Shown here: one piece after another, positions 1 to 8,821 of the stretch
How positions within the stretch are numbered: position 1 is the first letter of the stretch
How the letters are laid out: each line of letters begins with the position of its first letter
Assembly: GCA_016215115.1 (NCBI GenBank)
Contig: JACRLN010000002.1
Location: 62,001-126,000 of the forward strand
Reading direction: 5' to 3'
Length of the DNA: 64,000 bases
Source: Nitrospirota bacterium
GTDB taxonomy: Bacteria > Nitrospirota > Thermodesulfovibrionia > UBA6902
Program-made: the position numbers and the translations under genes
Notes under the pieces: generated by a model
What the model was told of the DNA's origin: nothing
Databases searched by the model: none
What the model saw: the letters and a program-made list of their open reading frames with translations, nothing else

Positions 1-827
1 TTTGAATCTTTATAGAAAATAGGATTGGGAATCGCGTCAAGCAGTATTTGCAGAAAATAGATCTGTGCCTTAATAGTTTCCTCTGTCAGTTTACGCTCAG
101 TGATATCGTGGACAAAACAGCAATGAAATTCTTTACCAAAGAAATTTAAGTAGTTGATCACGACCTCAATAGGGATCCCGCGCCCATTTTTATGCAGGAC
201 TATCGTTTCTATAGTTCGTGTTCCTCCGCTTTGTTTTATATTTTCCCAATGCTGAGGCCAGACCTCTTCCGGGAAGTTTGGATCTATGTCATGCACTGTC
301 ATGGAAAGCAGTTCTTCCCTTGTGTAGCCGAGAGTGCGGCAGGTGTGGTCATTAACGAACACAAAATGAGCTTCAGGATCTACCCACAAAATCATTTCCT
401 GAATATGATCGATCATGTATTTATTCAAGTAAAGATTTTTCTCTGTTTTTTTGCGTTCGGTTATGTCGCGTAGGATGACAAGAGTATAAATCTCACCAGC
501 CTGCTCATAGGAAGAAACATGAACATCCATGTCAAATTTAGTACCGTCTTTTCTCAATCCAAGCGTTTCATATACAGAAGGAACAATATATCCTTTTGGA
601 CGGCGTCTTACGTTTTCCATCACCTTATCACGCTCTTCCGGGGCGATAAGCTCAAGAATCGACCTGCCGGTTAATTCATCGGAGCTTTTGTAACCAAAAA
701 GTGAAAGATATGCCGGATTAACAAAAACATGAACTCCGCTTTTTGACACGCCAATAGCGTCCAGCGAATTTTCAAAGACAGCCCTAAATATTTCATCGCT
801 CTGACCTTTTTGCTTTTCGTCCTTCAT
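1..827 (-). CDS. PAS-domain sensor protein, 3' part outside the window
   Basis: This open frame is missing from the ORF track because it runs off the left edge. It starts at ATG 827 (MKDEKQKGQSDEIFRAVFEN) and stays open for 275 codons. Two PAS domains are visible, at about residues 10-125 and 135-250. Each ends in the PAC-type signature DITER(K) (RDITERKKTE, HDITERKLTE). A third begins near residue 260 (LLDAIPNPIFYK). The output domain lies beyond the edge, so it could be a histidine kinase, a diguanylate cyclase or another signalling protein. No transmembrane segment is visible in this part. Sensing of a small ligand or redox state is only an inference from the family. Confidence 0.85.
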   Translation of the reverse strand, partial: MKDEKQKGQSDEIFRAVFENSLDAIGVSKSGVHVFVNPAYLSLFGYKSSDELTGRSILELIAPEERDKVMENVRRRPKGYIVPSVYETLGLRKDGTKFDMDVHVSSYEQAGEIYTLVILRDITERKKTEKNLYLNKYMIDHIQEMILWVDPEAHFVFVNDHTCRTLGYTREELLSMTVHDIDPNFPEEVWPQHWENIKQSGGTRTIETIVLHKNGRGIPIEVVINYLNFFGKEFHCCFVHDITERKLTEETIKAQIYFLQILLDAIPNPIFYKDS

Positions 828-879
828 TGAGAATACCCTAACTTTAAAGCTATCCTGTTTTGATGTTTATTTCAATCGA

Positions 880-1548
880 TCAAGATGGATCTCTAAAATG
901 GAAATCACAATGTGACTGCTTCCTCATTGTAATCGCCGACAGAAACTTTTCCGTATTCCTTTTAATATCCCTTCTCAAAATAGCCGACATCACAGCAACA
1001 GAGTCCGCTCCTGCCTCTAATGCAGATGAAACATTCTCAGGATTGATACCCCCGATTGCGACGATTGGTATTTTGATATGCTTTCTTACTTCCCTCAAAG
1101 CCTTCAGTCCTTTGGGCAATCCTGAATCTTTTGTAGAGGTTGAAAACATAGGTCCAAATCCGATATAATCAGCGCCTGCATCTTCTGCGCTGATTGCCTG
1201 TTTAAGACTGTGTGTTGATATGCCGATGATTTTTTTCTTCCCCATGATTTTTCTCGCCTCTTTAATTGGCATATCATCCTGCCCGAGATGAACGCCGTCA
1301 GCGGCAGCGGCAAGAGCGATATCAATGTAGTCGTTCATGATGAATGTCGTTTTATGTCTTAAAGTGAGAGAGCGTATTGAAAGAGCCTCGCGATAAAGGT
1401 TCTTTTTTGACATCTGCTTTTCTCTTAATTGAATAGTTCTGATGCCGGCGGCAATGGCCTGTCTGACTATTTGAGAATGAGTAAGTCCTGAAAGGGTTCT
1501 GTCAGTGATGAGGTAGATGGGGCTATTTTCTATGATAAACTTAGTCAA
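880..1548 (-). CDS. thiE: Thiamine-phosphate synthase ThiE (copy 1)
   Basis: ThiE joins HMP-PP and thiazole phosphate to make thiamine phosphate. The 222-residue protein has the family TIM-barrel landmarks: QLREK (40-44), ND (72-73), HLGQDD (87-92, with the Mg-binding Asp), GPMFSTSTK (132-140, phosphate loop) and AIGGI (164-168). The predicted start is TTG, because no ATG occurs near the N-terminus. It follows accC on the same strand, about 1 kb from the PAS gene and 47 kb from the thiamine operon. The window has a second ThiE-like gene (49080-49709). This copy keeps the canonical catalytic motifs better, so it is the likelier genuine thiamine-phosphate synthase. Confidence 0.9.
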   Translation of the reverse strand: MTKFIIENSPIYLITDRTLSGLTHSQIVRQAIAAGIRTIQLREKQMSKKNLYREALSIRSLTLRHKTTFIMNDYIDIALAAAADGVHLGQDDMPIKEARKIMGKKKIIGISTHSLKQAISAEDAGADYIGFGPMFSTSTKDSGLPKGLKALREVRKHIKIPIVAIGGINPENVSSALEAGADSVAVMSAILRRDIKRNTEKFLSAITMRKQSHCDFHFRDPS

Positions 1549-1606
1549 TTCAGTTGTTAGTTATCAGTTGTTAGTCTAAAAACTAAAAACAAAAAACTAA
1601 CAACTT
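1549..1606. repeat. Heptamer-like palindromic filler between accC and thiE
   Basis: The gap is made of degenerate AGTTGTTAGT / ACTAACAACT units that form an imperfect inverted repeat. It belongs to the same class as the period-7 repeats found elsewhere in the window. Confidence 0.55.
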
Positions 1607-2953
1607 CTATTTATTATTAACCTTCTCCAAAAAATGAGTATTGAAATTACCGCTGATGAAGTCAGGATTATCAAGGATTCTCATATGAAATGGGATTGTT
1701 GTTTTAATCCCCTCAACAATAAATTCCCTTAAGGCCCTTTTCATTTTTACGATCGCATCTTCCCTGTCCTTACCGTGAACTATCAATTTTGCGATGAGAG
1801 AGTCGTAATGCGCAGGCACAACCCATCCTGAATAAGCGGCGGTATCTACTCTGACCCCTTGCCCACCGGGTGGGATGAACAATGTAATCTTTCCGGGTGA
1901 TGGAATAAATTTCTCAGGGTCTTCTGCATTTATCCTGCATTCGATGCTGTGTCCTGAGAATTTTATCTCATTCTGTTTGAACGGCAGTGTTGCACCTGCT
2001 GAGATCTTAATCTGTTCCTTTATAATATCAATCCCTGTAATCATTTCTGTTACCGGATGCTCAACCTGAATCCTGGTGTTTACCTCCATAAAGTATATCT
2101 GTTCGTCCTTATCGAGAATAAATTCAATGGTCCCTGCATTTCTGTATCTGAATGCCTTTGCCGCCTTTATAGCTGTATCACCTATCTTCTTTCTGAACTT
2201 GGCATTTGCAAGAAAATAGGGAGCCTCTTCAATAAGCTTCTGGTGTCTCCGCTGGATAGAACAATCCCTTTCTCCGAGATAAACAACGCTGCCTTTATTA
2301 TCAGCAAGAATCTGAACCTCTATATGTCTCATTTCTGAAATATATTTCTCAAGGTATAAATCGCCGTTTCCAAATGCAGCAAAAGCCTCTTTTTGTGCGG
2401 TGTGATATAACTGCGTAAGGTCTGTTTCTTCCTGCACTATCCTCATGCCCCTGCCGCCTCCTCCTGCAGAGGCCTTGAGTATTACCGGAAAGCCGATTTT
2501 CTTTGCAACCTTTAATGCTTCTTCTTCATCCCTTATGGGACTGTCGCTGCCGGGCACTACAGGCACCCCTTTCCTTTTCATTATCTGTCTGGCCCTTGAT
2601 TTATCGCCGCCTGTGCGGATGTTTTCAGCGGAAGGTCCGATAAAGGTAATTCTTGAAGCGGTACAAGCTTCAACGAAATGTGCGTTTTCAGAAAGAAATC
2701 CGTAACCCGGGTGAATCGCCTCTGAATCAGTTATTTCAGCGGCGCTGATTATTGCGGGGATGTTCAGATAGCTTTGAGCCGATGAAGCCGGACCTATGCA
2801 GATGGCTTCGTCAGCAAGCCTTACATGGAGGGCTTCCTTGTCTGCTTCGGAATAAACGACCGCGGTCTGAATGCCAAGTTCATGGCACGCCCTGATAACT
2901 CTGACTGCTATCTCGCCACGATTTGCAATAAGTACTTTTTTAAATAATTGCAT
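1607..2953 (-). CDS. accC: Biotin carboxylase subunit of acetyl-CoA carboxylase
   Basis: AccC carboxylates the biotin on AccB with ATP and bicarbonate, the first step of fatty acid synthesis. The 448 residues match the usual length. Visible landmarks are the N-terminal [12 protein letters not shown], the ATP-grasp glycine loop [11 protein letters not shown] near residue 165, and the catalytic [14 protein letters not shown] near 290. It lies downstream of accB on the same strand, with a 135-bp inverted repeat between them. The carboxyltransferase genes (accA, accD) are not in the window. A pyruvate or propionyl-CoA carboxylase subunit is possible, but the neighbouring short BCCP favours ACC. 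Confidence 0.95.
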   Translation of the reverse strand: MQLFKKVLIANRGEIAVRVIRACHELGIQTAVVYSEADKEALHVRLADEAICIGPASSAQSYLNIPAIISAAEITDSEAIHPGYGFLSENAHFVEACTASRITFIGPSAENIRTGGDKSRARQIMKRKGVPVVPGSDSPIRDEEEALKVAKKIGFPVILKASAGGGGRGMRIVQEETDLTQLYHTAQKEAFAAFGNGDLYLEKYISEMRHIEVQILADNKGSVVYLGERDCSIQRRHQKLIEEAPYFLANAKFRKKIGDTAIKAAKAFRYRNAGTIEFILDKDEQIYFMEVNTRIQVEHPVTEMITGIDIIKEQIKISAGATLPFKQNEIKFSGHSIECRINAEDPEKFIPSPGKITLFIPPGGQGVRVDTAAYSGWVVPAHYDSLIAKLIVHGKDREDAIVKMKRALREFIVEGIKTTIPFHMRILDNPDFISGNFNTHFLEKVNNK

Positions 2954-2976
2954 ATATTCTTTTAATAATAAAAATT

Positions 2977-3112
2977 AACCACAGAGTTCACAGAGAAAAG
3001 AAGTTGAGAGGATAAGAAGATATGAAATTAAGAAAGGATATATATCATTTTTTCTCAGCTTCTCAACCTCCCATCTTCTCATCTTCTATTTTTCTCTGTG
3101 TTCTCTGTGGTT
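2977..3112. repeat. Long inverted repeat between accB and accC
   Basis: A 23-nt arm starting AACCACAGAGTTCACAG pairs with its near-reverse complement at the other end (21 of 23 positions match). The interior repeats GAGAAG/CTTCTC-type units. The transcript of this gap could fold into one long hairpin inside the accB-accC operon. Confidence 0.8.
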
Positions 3113-3120
3113 TTCTTTAT

Positions 3121-3561
3121 TTATGCCGGTTCAATAAGAAATAACGGTTCGCCGTATTCAACAGGCTGTCCGTTCTCTACAAGGATTTTTGAGACAACCC
3201 CGTCGGTATCGCACTCTATCTCGTTCATAAGCTTCATGGCTTCTACAATACAGAGAACCTGTCCCTTTTTTACTGTATTGCCGACTTCAACAAAAGGCGG
3301 TGATTCAGGAGACGGCGCCCTGTGAAATATTCCAACAATTGGCGAGGTAATGGTTACCAGTTTGCTTTCTTCGGCAACTTCCTCCTTCGATTCCTTAGGT
3401 GCAGTAACTCCAGGCTTTTTTGCAGAAGAAATTGCTTCAAAAGATGATAAATATTTTTCTCGCCTGATCTTGAGCTTTGAACCCTCTCTCTCGATCTGAA
3501 GCTCGGTAATATCGGTTCCCTTTAAAAGTTCGATAAGCTGTTTTATCTCGTCAAGTTCCAT
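3121..3561 (-). CDS. accB: Biotin carboxyl carrier protein of acetyl-CoA carboxylase
   Basis: AccB carries the biotin that shuttles CO2 between AccC and the carboxyltransferase. In 146 residues it has a short helical N-terminus ([18 protein letters not shown]), an Ala/Pro/Glu-rich linker and a C-terminal biotinyl domain. The motif [10 protein letters not shown] puts the biotinylated lysine at about 110. A clear Shine-Dalgarno (GGGAAGGAAA) precedes the ATG. It lies between efp and accC on the minus strand, a frequent arrangement. Confidence 0.95.
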   Translation of the reverse strand: MELDEIKQLIELLKGTDITELQIEREGSKLKIRREKYLSSFEAISSAKKPGVTAPKESKEEVAEESKLVTITSPIVGIFHRAPSPESPPFVEVGNTVKKGQVLCIVEAMKLMNEIECDTDGVVSKILVENGQPVEYGEPLFLIEPA

Positions 3562-3583
3562 TTTCCTTCCCTCATTTCAATTT

Positions 3584-3642
3584 GTCATGCCGAACTTGTT
3601 TCGGCATCCCTTGTTCAGACCCTGAAACAAGTTCAGGGCGAC
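3584..3642. repeat. GTCATGCC-type palindromic repeat
   Basis: The segment is two small palindromes back to back (GTCATGCCGAA...TTCGGCAT and CCCTGAAACAAGTTCAGGG). It belongs to the interspersed GTCATTCC/GTCATGCC family. Confidence 0.65.
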
Positions 3643-3648
3643 ATTATT

Positions 3649-4209
3649 CTACCTGACCCTTTCGATATACTCCGAGGTCCTTGTATCAACTTTAATGACG
3701 TCGCCTTCGTTCAGGTGAAACGGCACTTTTACGGTAACCCCGGATTCCAAAACAGCGGGCTTGCTGCCACCGCTTGCAGTATCTCCTTTAAAACCCGGGT
3801 CCGTCTTTACAATAGTCAGCTCGACAAACATGGGTATTTCTACAGAAAGCGGTGAGCCACTGTAAAACAATATCTTTACTTCCATGTTTTCTTTTATAAA
3901 TTTTTTTGTATCTCCCAGTTGTTCCGAGGTCAAAGGGATCTGCTCATAATTTTCATTATCCATGAAATAATACAACTCGTCCTCTTTGTAAAGATACTGC
4001 ATTGTTCTTTCTTCAAGTTCGGGAGTTTCAAACTTTTCTCCACCCTTAAAAGTATCCTCAAATATGCTGCCGGTTTTCAGATTCCTGAGCTTTGTTCTTA
4101 TTATTGCGCCACCCCGGCCCATTTTGTGGTGCTGAAAATCTACAATCTCGTGCGGCGCGTCTTTGTATTTTATTTTTGCGCCTTTTCTGAATTCACTTGT
4201 CGATATCAA
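3649..4209 (-). CDS. efp: Translation elongation factor P
   Basis: EF-P relieves ribosome stalling at polyproline stretches. The 186-residue protein has the usual three-domain length. A TTG start (4209) is chosen because GGGAGG lies seven bases upstream and the protein then begins MISTSEFRKG as expected. The tip loop reads HHKMGRGGA, which places Arg32 at the modified position. That residue is Lys in E. coli-type EF-P and Arg in EarP-rhamnosylated EF-P. The usual Pro of the KPG turn is Met. EarP is not in the window. The C-terminus ends in the conserved GDVIKVDTRTSEYIERV. Confidence 0.95.
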   Translation of the reverse strand: MISTSEFRKGAKIKYKDAPHEIVDFQHHKMGRGGAIIRTKLRNLKTGSIFEDTFKGGEKFETPELEERTMQYLYKEDELYYFMDNENYEQIPLTSEQLGDTKKFIKENMEVKILFYSGSPLSVEIPMFVELTIVKTDPGFKGDTASGGSKPAVLESGVTVKVPFHLNEGDVIKVDTRTSEYIERVR

Positions 4210-4233
4210 TGTACAGCCTCCCAGTTAAAATTA

Positions 4234-4313
4234 AGTTACGAGTGACGAGTAATAAGTAACAAGTTAAGGCGTTTCTTATCATACTCGTCACTCATCACCC
4301 GTCACTTGTTACT
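4234..4313. repeat. Inverted period-7 repeat between efp and the peptidase gene
   Basis: GTGACGAGTAATAAGTAACAAG-type units on the left are mirrored by ACTCGTCACTCATCACCCGTCAC units on the right. The whole 80-bp gap can fold on itself. Confidence 0.7.
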
Positions 4314-4316
4314 ACT

Positions 4317-5378
4317 TTATATCACCTTAAACTTCTTCGGCAGACTCGTTAAAACCTCTGCCCCGGTCTTTGTCACAACCACCATATCCTCTATTCTAAC
4401 GCCGCCGAAACCGGGCAGATAGATTCCCGGCTCGACTGTAAAAACCATATTCTCTTTAATCATGTCTTTACTGCGCCATGAAACATAAGGCTTTTCATGC
4501 ACTGCAAGCCCTACGCCATGACCTGTTCCATGACCAAAATATTCTCCGTAACCTTTCTGCTTGATATAACTTCGTGCCGCAGCGTCAACTGCCGTTGTTT
4601 TAATATTTGATTTTACTGCTTCAATCGCCCTTTTCTGCGCCTCAAGAACAATGGAATAAATCCCTCTTTGTTTCACGAAATCTTTGCCTTTCAAAACAAC
4701 TGTCCTTGTCATATCTGAGTAATATCCCTCATATTCACCTCCCCAGTCAAAGACGATTAAATCGCCTTCTTTAATTACCCTGCTGGTTGGACTGGCATGA
4801 GGAAGGGCGGACAAATAACCAGATGCTACTATAACTCCAAAAGGCAATGTTTTGCAACCTTCTTCTTTAAGGAATTCTTCCAGTTTCATTGCAAGTTTTC
4901 TCTCTGTTGAACCTGCTCTTATAGAGGGCTGAAGTTTCCTGAAAGCCGTCTCAGCCCGCTTTACAGCTTTCTTAATACACTCAATTTCAGTCGAAGATTT
5001 TATGAGTCTCATGGATTCAACTGTGTTGTTCAATGGTTTGAGCCTGATTTTCTTCTTTAACAGCTTGTTATAAAACCCAAAGGCTACATTATGCCCCTCA
5101 AATCCGAGCCTTTTTATTCCGTATTCATCAACTAAATTTTTTATTTCTTTGGACCTCTCGCCATGTTCTATCTTGATGTTAAATCCTGTTACCTCATGCT
5201 TTGCCTGTTCCTGATACCGGAAATCAGTTACAAATACAGCATTTTTTTTAGTGATAATGGCATAGCCCGAGGACCCGGTAAATCCTGTAAGGTATTTGAC
5301 ATTTATGAGGTCCGTAGTCAGGATTCCGTCAACTTTTTGCTTTTGGAGTTTTTTTCTAAGAATAGCCTTTTTGTTCAT
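4317..5378 (-). CDS. Xaa-Pro aminopeptidase / M24 family peptidase
   Basis: This is a metallopeptidase that removes residues next to proline. Of 353 residues, 1-120 form a creatinase-type N-terminal domain (LTTDLINVKYLTGFTGSSGYA) and the rest is a pita-bread M24 domain. The five metal ligands are visible in FDWGGEYEGYYSDMTRT (two Asp), HGTGHGVG (His), TVEPGIY (Glu) and VRIEDM (Glu). It sits directly upstream of efp on the same strand, a common pairing. The family does not separate PepP from PepQ cleanly at this length, so no symbol is given. Confidence 0.9.
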   Translation of the reverse strand: MNKKAILRKKLQKQKVDGILTTDLINVKYLTGFTGSSGYAIITKKNAVFVTDFRYQEQAKHEVTGFNIKIEHGERSKEIKNLVDEYGIKRLGFEGHNVAFGFYNKLLKKKIRLKPLNNTVESMRLIKSSTEIECIKKAVKRAETAFRKLQPSIRAGSTERKLAMKLEEFLKEEGCKTLPFGVIVASGYLSALPHASPTSRVIKEGDLIVFDWGGEYEGYYSDMTRTVVLKGKDFVKQRGIYSIVLEAQKRAIEAVKSNIKTTAVDAAARSYIKQKGYGEYFGHGTGHGVGLAVHEKPYVSWRSKDMIKENMVFTVEPGIYLPGFGGVRIEDMVVVTKTGAEVLTSLPKKFKVI

Positions 5379-5424
5379 ATATAAATTTAATTAACCTCGG
5401 AGTATACAGATGTAATCAAAAAGA

Positions 5425-5499
5425 AAGATTCCGGACAAGCCGGAATGACATAATATTCTAACATCTGTTTATCCGGTCATTCCGGCTTGTCCGGAATCT
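5425..5499. repeat. GTCATTCCGG palindrome pair
   Basis: AGATTCCGGACAAGCCGGAA at the left is the reverse complement of TTCCGGCTTGTCCGGAATCT at the right, and each arm is also self-complementary. The element fills the gap between aroQ and the M24 peptidase gene. Confidence 0.85.
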
Positions 5500-5528
5500 A
5501 TTCTTTAATTCGTCTCCTCTGGATCTTC

Positions 5529-5966
5529 TTAGCCTCTTTTTTTTGGAATGGAAACCGCAGCCCGCAAACCAAGCAGATAGCTTTCATACCCGAAGCCGGA
5601 AATCTGTCCGTATGCAACAGGGGCGATAAGGGACTTTTGCCTGAATTCTTCCCGCTTGTGAATGTTTGATAAATGCACCTCGACAGCAGGTATTTCAACA
5701 GCGGCTATTGCATCCCTAATGGCAACACTTGTATGTGTATAAGCAGCAGGATTGATAACAAGAGCAGCGTAGTTTCTTGAATTCTGTATCATGTCCACAA
5801 TCTCGCCTTCATGGTTGGACTGCTTTATATCAAGTTCAGCATTCAGCTCTTTTGCAAGCTGTCTGAGCATGCTGTTAATCTCATCAAGCGTCTTTGTGCC
5901 GTATATGTCAGCTTCTCTTATGCCAAGCAGATTAAGATTCGGACCGTGGATGATTAATATTTTCAT
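5529..5966 (-). CDS. aroQ: 3-dehydroquinate dehydratase, type II
   Basis: AroQ performs the third step of the shikimate pathway, 3-dehydroquinate to 3-dehydroshikimate. The 145-residue protein has HGPNLNLLG (7-15), the catalytic Tyr in ADIYG (about 22), [10 protein letters not shown] near 50, NPAAYTHTS near 75 and the catalytic His in [15 protein letters not shown] near 100. AAGGAG precedes the ATG. It starts two bases before the end of coaBC on the same strand, so the two are probably cotranscribed. Confidence 0.95.
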   Translation of the reverse strand: MKILIIHGPNLNLLGIREADIYGTKTLDEINSMLRQLAKELNAELDIKQSNHEGEIVDMIQNSRNYAALVINPAAYTHTSVAIRDAIAAVEIPAVEVHLSNIHKREEFRQKSLIAPVAYGQISGFGYESYLLGLRAAVSIPKKRG

Positions 5967-5968
5967 AT

Positions 5969-7156
5969 TTACTCCTTTTTCCTCGAACTCATTCCCGGCA
6001 TCCTATCAAGAATAACATTCGCAACCTCAATTTTCTTCATCAGAGGATAATCCGTGATTTTGCCCTTGCGGTCTATGATTGTAACAATGTTGGTATCAAT
6101 GCCAAAGCCTGCGCCCTTCTGTGTCACGTCATTTAGCACGATGAGATCAAGATTCTTCTCTTTGAGCTTCTTTTTGGCATTTTCAATATTCTTTCCTGTT
6201 TCAGCGGCAAATCCAATCACAACACGTTTCCCTTTTTTAGCTCCAACTTTTTTTAATATATCGGAGGTCTTCTTTAAATTAATTGCAGAAATGTCTTTCT
6301 TCCTGAGTTTCAATTTATCAATTATAGCAGGGGTAAAGTCAGCTACTGCTGCAGCCATAATAACCGCTGTTGCTTTTGGGAGATGCCTTAAGACCGCGGT
6401 CTCCATTTCGGAAGCCTTCTCGACAGATACAAAAGAAACATTTTCCGGCGGCATCTGTGAAGTCGGGCCGCTGATAAGGGTAACTTTTGCGCCCCTTCTT
6501 AATGCTGCTTTTGCAATTGCATAACCCATTTTTCCTGAAGAACGGTTTGAGATAAATCTTACAGGATCGATTGATTCGATAGTCGGGCCTGCGGTAACCA
6601 GGATATTCTGACCTTTTAAATCTTTCTGCGTCAGCGCCGATATTGCAGCTTCCACAATTGTCGCAACATCCGCCATCCTGCCTTCCCCTTCTTCTCCGCA
6701 GGCGAGACTGCCGGAGACGGGTCCAATAAATTTAACTCCTGATTTTTGAAGTTCCTTTATACTCTTTTGCACTGAGGGATGGCGGTACATCCTGTGATTC
6801 ATTGCCGGTGCGATTAATGTTGGTCCCACATAAGTCAGCCAGAGATTACTCAAAAGATCATCAGCAATACCGCAGGATAATTTATTAATGGTATTTGCCG
6901 TTGCGGGAGCGATAAGTAAAAGGCGTGATTCTTTTGACAGGTTGATATGACTGTAAGGATTGCTAAACAGCCCGGCAAGAACAGATTTGCCTGTTAAGGA
7001 TTCAAATGTCAGGGGTGTTATAAAATTGCATGCGGCTTTTGTCATGACAGCCTGCACGCTGAAGCCTTCGTCAATTAACCGGCGTGCTATATCTACGGCT
7101 TTATATGCCGAAATGCTTCCAGTAACTCCAAGAAGGATGTTACGATTATCAAGCAC
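5969..7156 (-). CDS. coaBC: Bifunctional phosphopantothenoylcysteine synthetase/decarboxylase
   Basis: CoaBC adds cysteine to 4'-phosphopantothenate (CoaB) and decarboxylates the product (CoaC) on the way to coenzyme A. Of 395 residues, 1-180 are the flavoprotein CoaC half, with [16 protein letters not shown] at the start, APAMNHRMY near 116 and the catalytic Cys in [12 protein letters not shown] near 150. The rest is CoaB, opening with [18 protein letters not shown]. The start is GTG. It follows rpoZ by 11 bases in the gmk-rpoZ-coaBC order common in bacteria. Confidence 0.95.
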   Translation of the reverse strand: MLDNRNILLGVTGSISAYKAVDIARRLIDEGFSVQAVMTKAACNFITPLTFESLTGKSVLAGLFSNPYSHINLSKESRLLLIAPATANTINKLSCGIADDLLSNLWLTYVGPTLIAPAMNHRMYRHPSVQKSIKELQKSGVKFIGPVSGSLACGEEGEGRMADVATIVEAAISALTQKDLKGQNILVTAGPTIESIDPVRFISNRSSGKMGYAIAKAALRRGAKVTLISGPTSQMPPENVSFVSVEKASEMETAVLRHLPKATAVIMAAAVADFTPAIIDKLKLRKKDISAINLKKTSDILKKVGAKKGKRVVIGFAAETGKNIENAKKKLKEKNLDLIVLNDVTQKGAGFGIDTNIVTIIDRKGKITDYPLMKKIEVANVILDRMPGMSSRKKE

Positions 7157-7167
7157 TGTAAGTTACC

Positions 7168-7554
7168 CTACTGACCGTCCCCAAATATATCCTCAATTGT
7201 TCTTTTTTGCTCCGATTCAGTTTTTTCACTGAGATAAACTTTGAGGTCTTTTTCAAGTTCCGTCAGGTCTTCAGGCATTGTCTCTTTCTGCTGGGCTTCA
7301 TCCATCATACGCTTATGAACAAGTTTCCTGGCTTCTTCGTTTGCCTTGACTGCAGCTTCACCTGTTAGTATATTCAAAGTACCGCTCACAACTTCCTCCA
7401 GGGAAAGCGTTGTTATCTTCTTCGCCTTGGATGTTATTGCAGGCAGCAGACCCATAGACAGATCTTTCGCCCTTTTTACAGCGGCAATTACCAGCCTGTA
7501 GTTCCCGTCAATCTTTTTTTTGTCATATTCTATAGGCAGAGAAATGATATCCAT
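7168..7554 (-). CDS. rpoZ: RNA polymerase omega subunit
   Basis: Omega helps assemble and stabilise RNA polymerase. The protein has the expected N-terminal MDIISLPIEYD...NYRLVIAAVKRAKDL and the short helix containing EEVVSGTLNILTGEA. At 128 residues it is longer than the E. coli subunit (about 91), with a charged C-terminal extension. GGAGG lies just before the ATG and overlaps the stop codon of gmk, suggesting translational coupling. Confidence 0.9.
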   Translation of the reverse strand: MDIISLPIEYDKKKIDGNYRLVIAAVKRAKDLSMGLLPAITSKAKKITTLSLEEVVSGTLNILTGEAAVKANEEARKLVHKRMMDEAQQKETMPEDLTELEKDLKVYLSEKTESEQKRTIEDIFGDGQ

Positions 7555-7555
7555 A

Positions 7556-8191
7556 TTACCTCCACTTTTTAATAAAATCTATTATTTTTTTATGGTCAAT
7601 ATTCTTTGTTTTTAATCTTGCCGATATAATAATACTCTCAAGATCGCGATAGGCTTTCTCAAGTTTGTCGTTAATAATAACATAATCATACTCTTTATAG
7701 CTCAATATTTCATCTTTTGCCCTATCAAGACGACGTGTTATCGCTTCTTTCGAGTCCGTCTTTCGATTCATAAGCCTTTGCTTTAGAATCTCCATTGAAG
7801 GAGGAAGAATAAAGATGTAAACAGCATCCTTATAGTTGTTTTTTACCTGAAAGGCCCCCTGAACGTCAATATCAAGTATAATATCATATCCTTCTTTGTT
7901 TAATTTTTTCAGTCTTTTTATAGAAGTACCATAAAGATTGCCATGAACCATGGCCCACTCAGCAAATTCTCCACTGTTAATCATATTTTTAAATCTCTTC
8001 TGGCTTATAAATGTGTAATGTATGTTATTTGTTTCCCCTTTCCTCGGCTTGCGGGTAGTATAAGAAACAGAAAGCTTGATACCTGGAATTTTACGAAGCA
8101 GTTCCCGGCAAAGAGTTGATTTGCCGGATCCTGAAGGAGCTGATATGACGAATAACGTCCCTTCCCGCTTCTTCTTTTTTATTGCTGTCAC
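7556..8191 (-). CDS. gmk: Guanylate kinase
   Basis: Gmk phosphorylates GMP to GDP. The 211-residue protein has the P-loop SAPSGSGKST near 17-26, the GMP-binding segment SVSYTTRKPRKGETNNIHY and the lid arginines RLMNRKTDSKEAITRRLDRA. The start is GTG after GAGGATTAC. It is followed at one base by rpoZ. Confidence 0.95.
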   Translation of the reverse strand: MTAIKKKKREGTLFVISAPSGSGKSTLCRELLRKIPGIKLSVSYTTRKPRKGETNNIHYTFISQKRFKNMINSGEFAEWAMVHGNLYGTSIKRLKKLNKEGYDIILDIDVQGAFQVKNNYKDAVYIFILPPSMEILKQRLMNRKTDSKEAITRRLDRAKDEILSYKEYDYVIINDKLEKAYRDLESIIISARLKTKNIDHKKIIDFIKKWR

Positions 8192-8207
8192 GTAATCCTC
8201 AATAATT

Positions 8208-8345
8208 TACTGATCAGTTCATTAGTATGACGACACGTTTGTCATGCCCGCAGGTAGTAAGCGGGCATCCCGTGCCTTTCTGGATTCCCGCTCAACAGAC
8301 TGCGGGAATGACGCTTATGTATTCTTACTTATGAACTACTTAGTA
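8208..8345. mobile_element. MITE-like element A, copy 1
   Basis: This 138-bp non-coding element has 20-bp imperfect terminal inverted repeats (TACTGATCAGTTCATTAGTA against the complement of TACTTATGAACTACTTAGTA, 16 of 20 match). Its inside holds two palindromes (GCCCGC...GCGGGC and ATTCCCGC...GCGGGAAT). A second 138-bp copy at 46413-46689 differs at about 8 positions, after removing an element nested in it. No transposase is in the window, so mobilisation in trans is inferred. Confidence 0.8.
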
Positions 8346-8406
8346 TAATGAAACCTCTTTAGCTTATAGCTATTAGCTGTTAGCTTTTTAAATTTTTTTT
8401 CAAAAA

Positions 8407-8664
8407 CTACTCTTCCGAACATCTTTGAGTAAGTGTTTCGACCTGAAGCGCGGACAAAATCAAATGATCACTGTCAGTAACAATTATGGCTCGTGTTTTT
8501 CTTCCTTGCGTTGCATCCACAAGCTTCCCTCTCTCTACTGCTTCTTCGCGTAACCTTTTTATGGGTGAAGATCCAGGGGCAACTATTGCAATCACATGCG
8601 AAGCTGATACAACATTGCCAAAACCAATGTTTATAAGAGGTAAACCCTTATCGGTTCTTTTCAT
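8407..8664 (-). CDS. RemA/DUF370 family DNA-binding regulator
   Basis: The 85-residue protein has the family core [30 protein letters not shown] and the tail [20 protein letters not shown]. In Bacillus subtilis RemA activates extracellular-matrix genes by binding DNA as a ring-like oligomer. In other phyla the gene is typically found between yicC and gmk, as here, and its role is less clear. A strong AAAGGAG precedes the ATG. Element A separates it from gmk. Confidence 0.9.
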   Translation of the reverse strand: MKRTDKGLPLINIGFGNVVSASHVIAIVAPGSSPIKRLREEAVERGKLVDATQGRKTRAIIVTDSDHLILSALQVETLTQRCSEE

Positions 8665-8693
8665 TTTATTGTCTCCTTTGTCCTGTCATGGAT

Positions 8694-8795
8694 CCTGAAA
8701 TGTACTTTGTTGGAAAATCTCCCCTTACCCCTCTTTGCCAAAGAGGGAGATAAATTTCCCCCTTTGAAAAAGGGGGATTAAGGGGGATTTTCAGG
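8694..8795. repeat. Nested palindromic repeat with CCCCCTT arms
   Basis: The ends CCTGAAA and TTTTCAGG are complementary. Inside are two hairpins, CCCTCTTTGCCAAAGAGGG and CCCCCTTTGAAAAAGGGGG. A similar CCCCTTAA-type palindrome occurs at 15442-15531. Confidence 0.75.
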
Positions 8796-8821
8796 TCGTG
8801 ACAAGAATAATATCTGTAACC

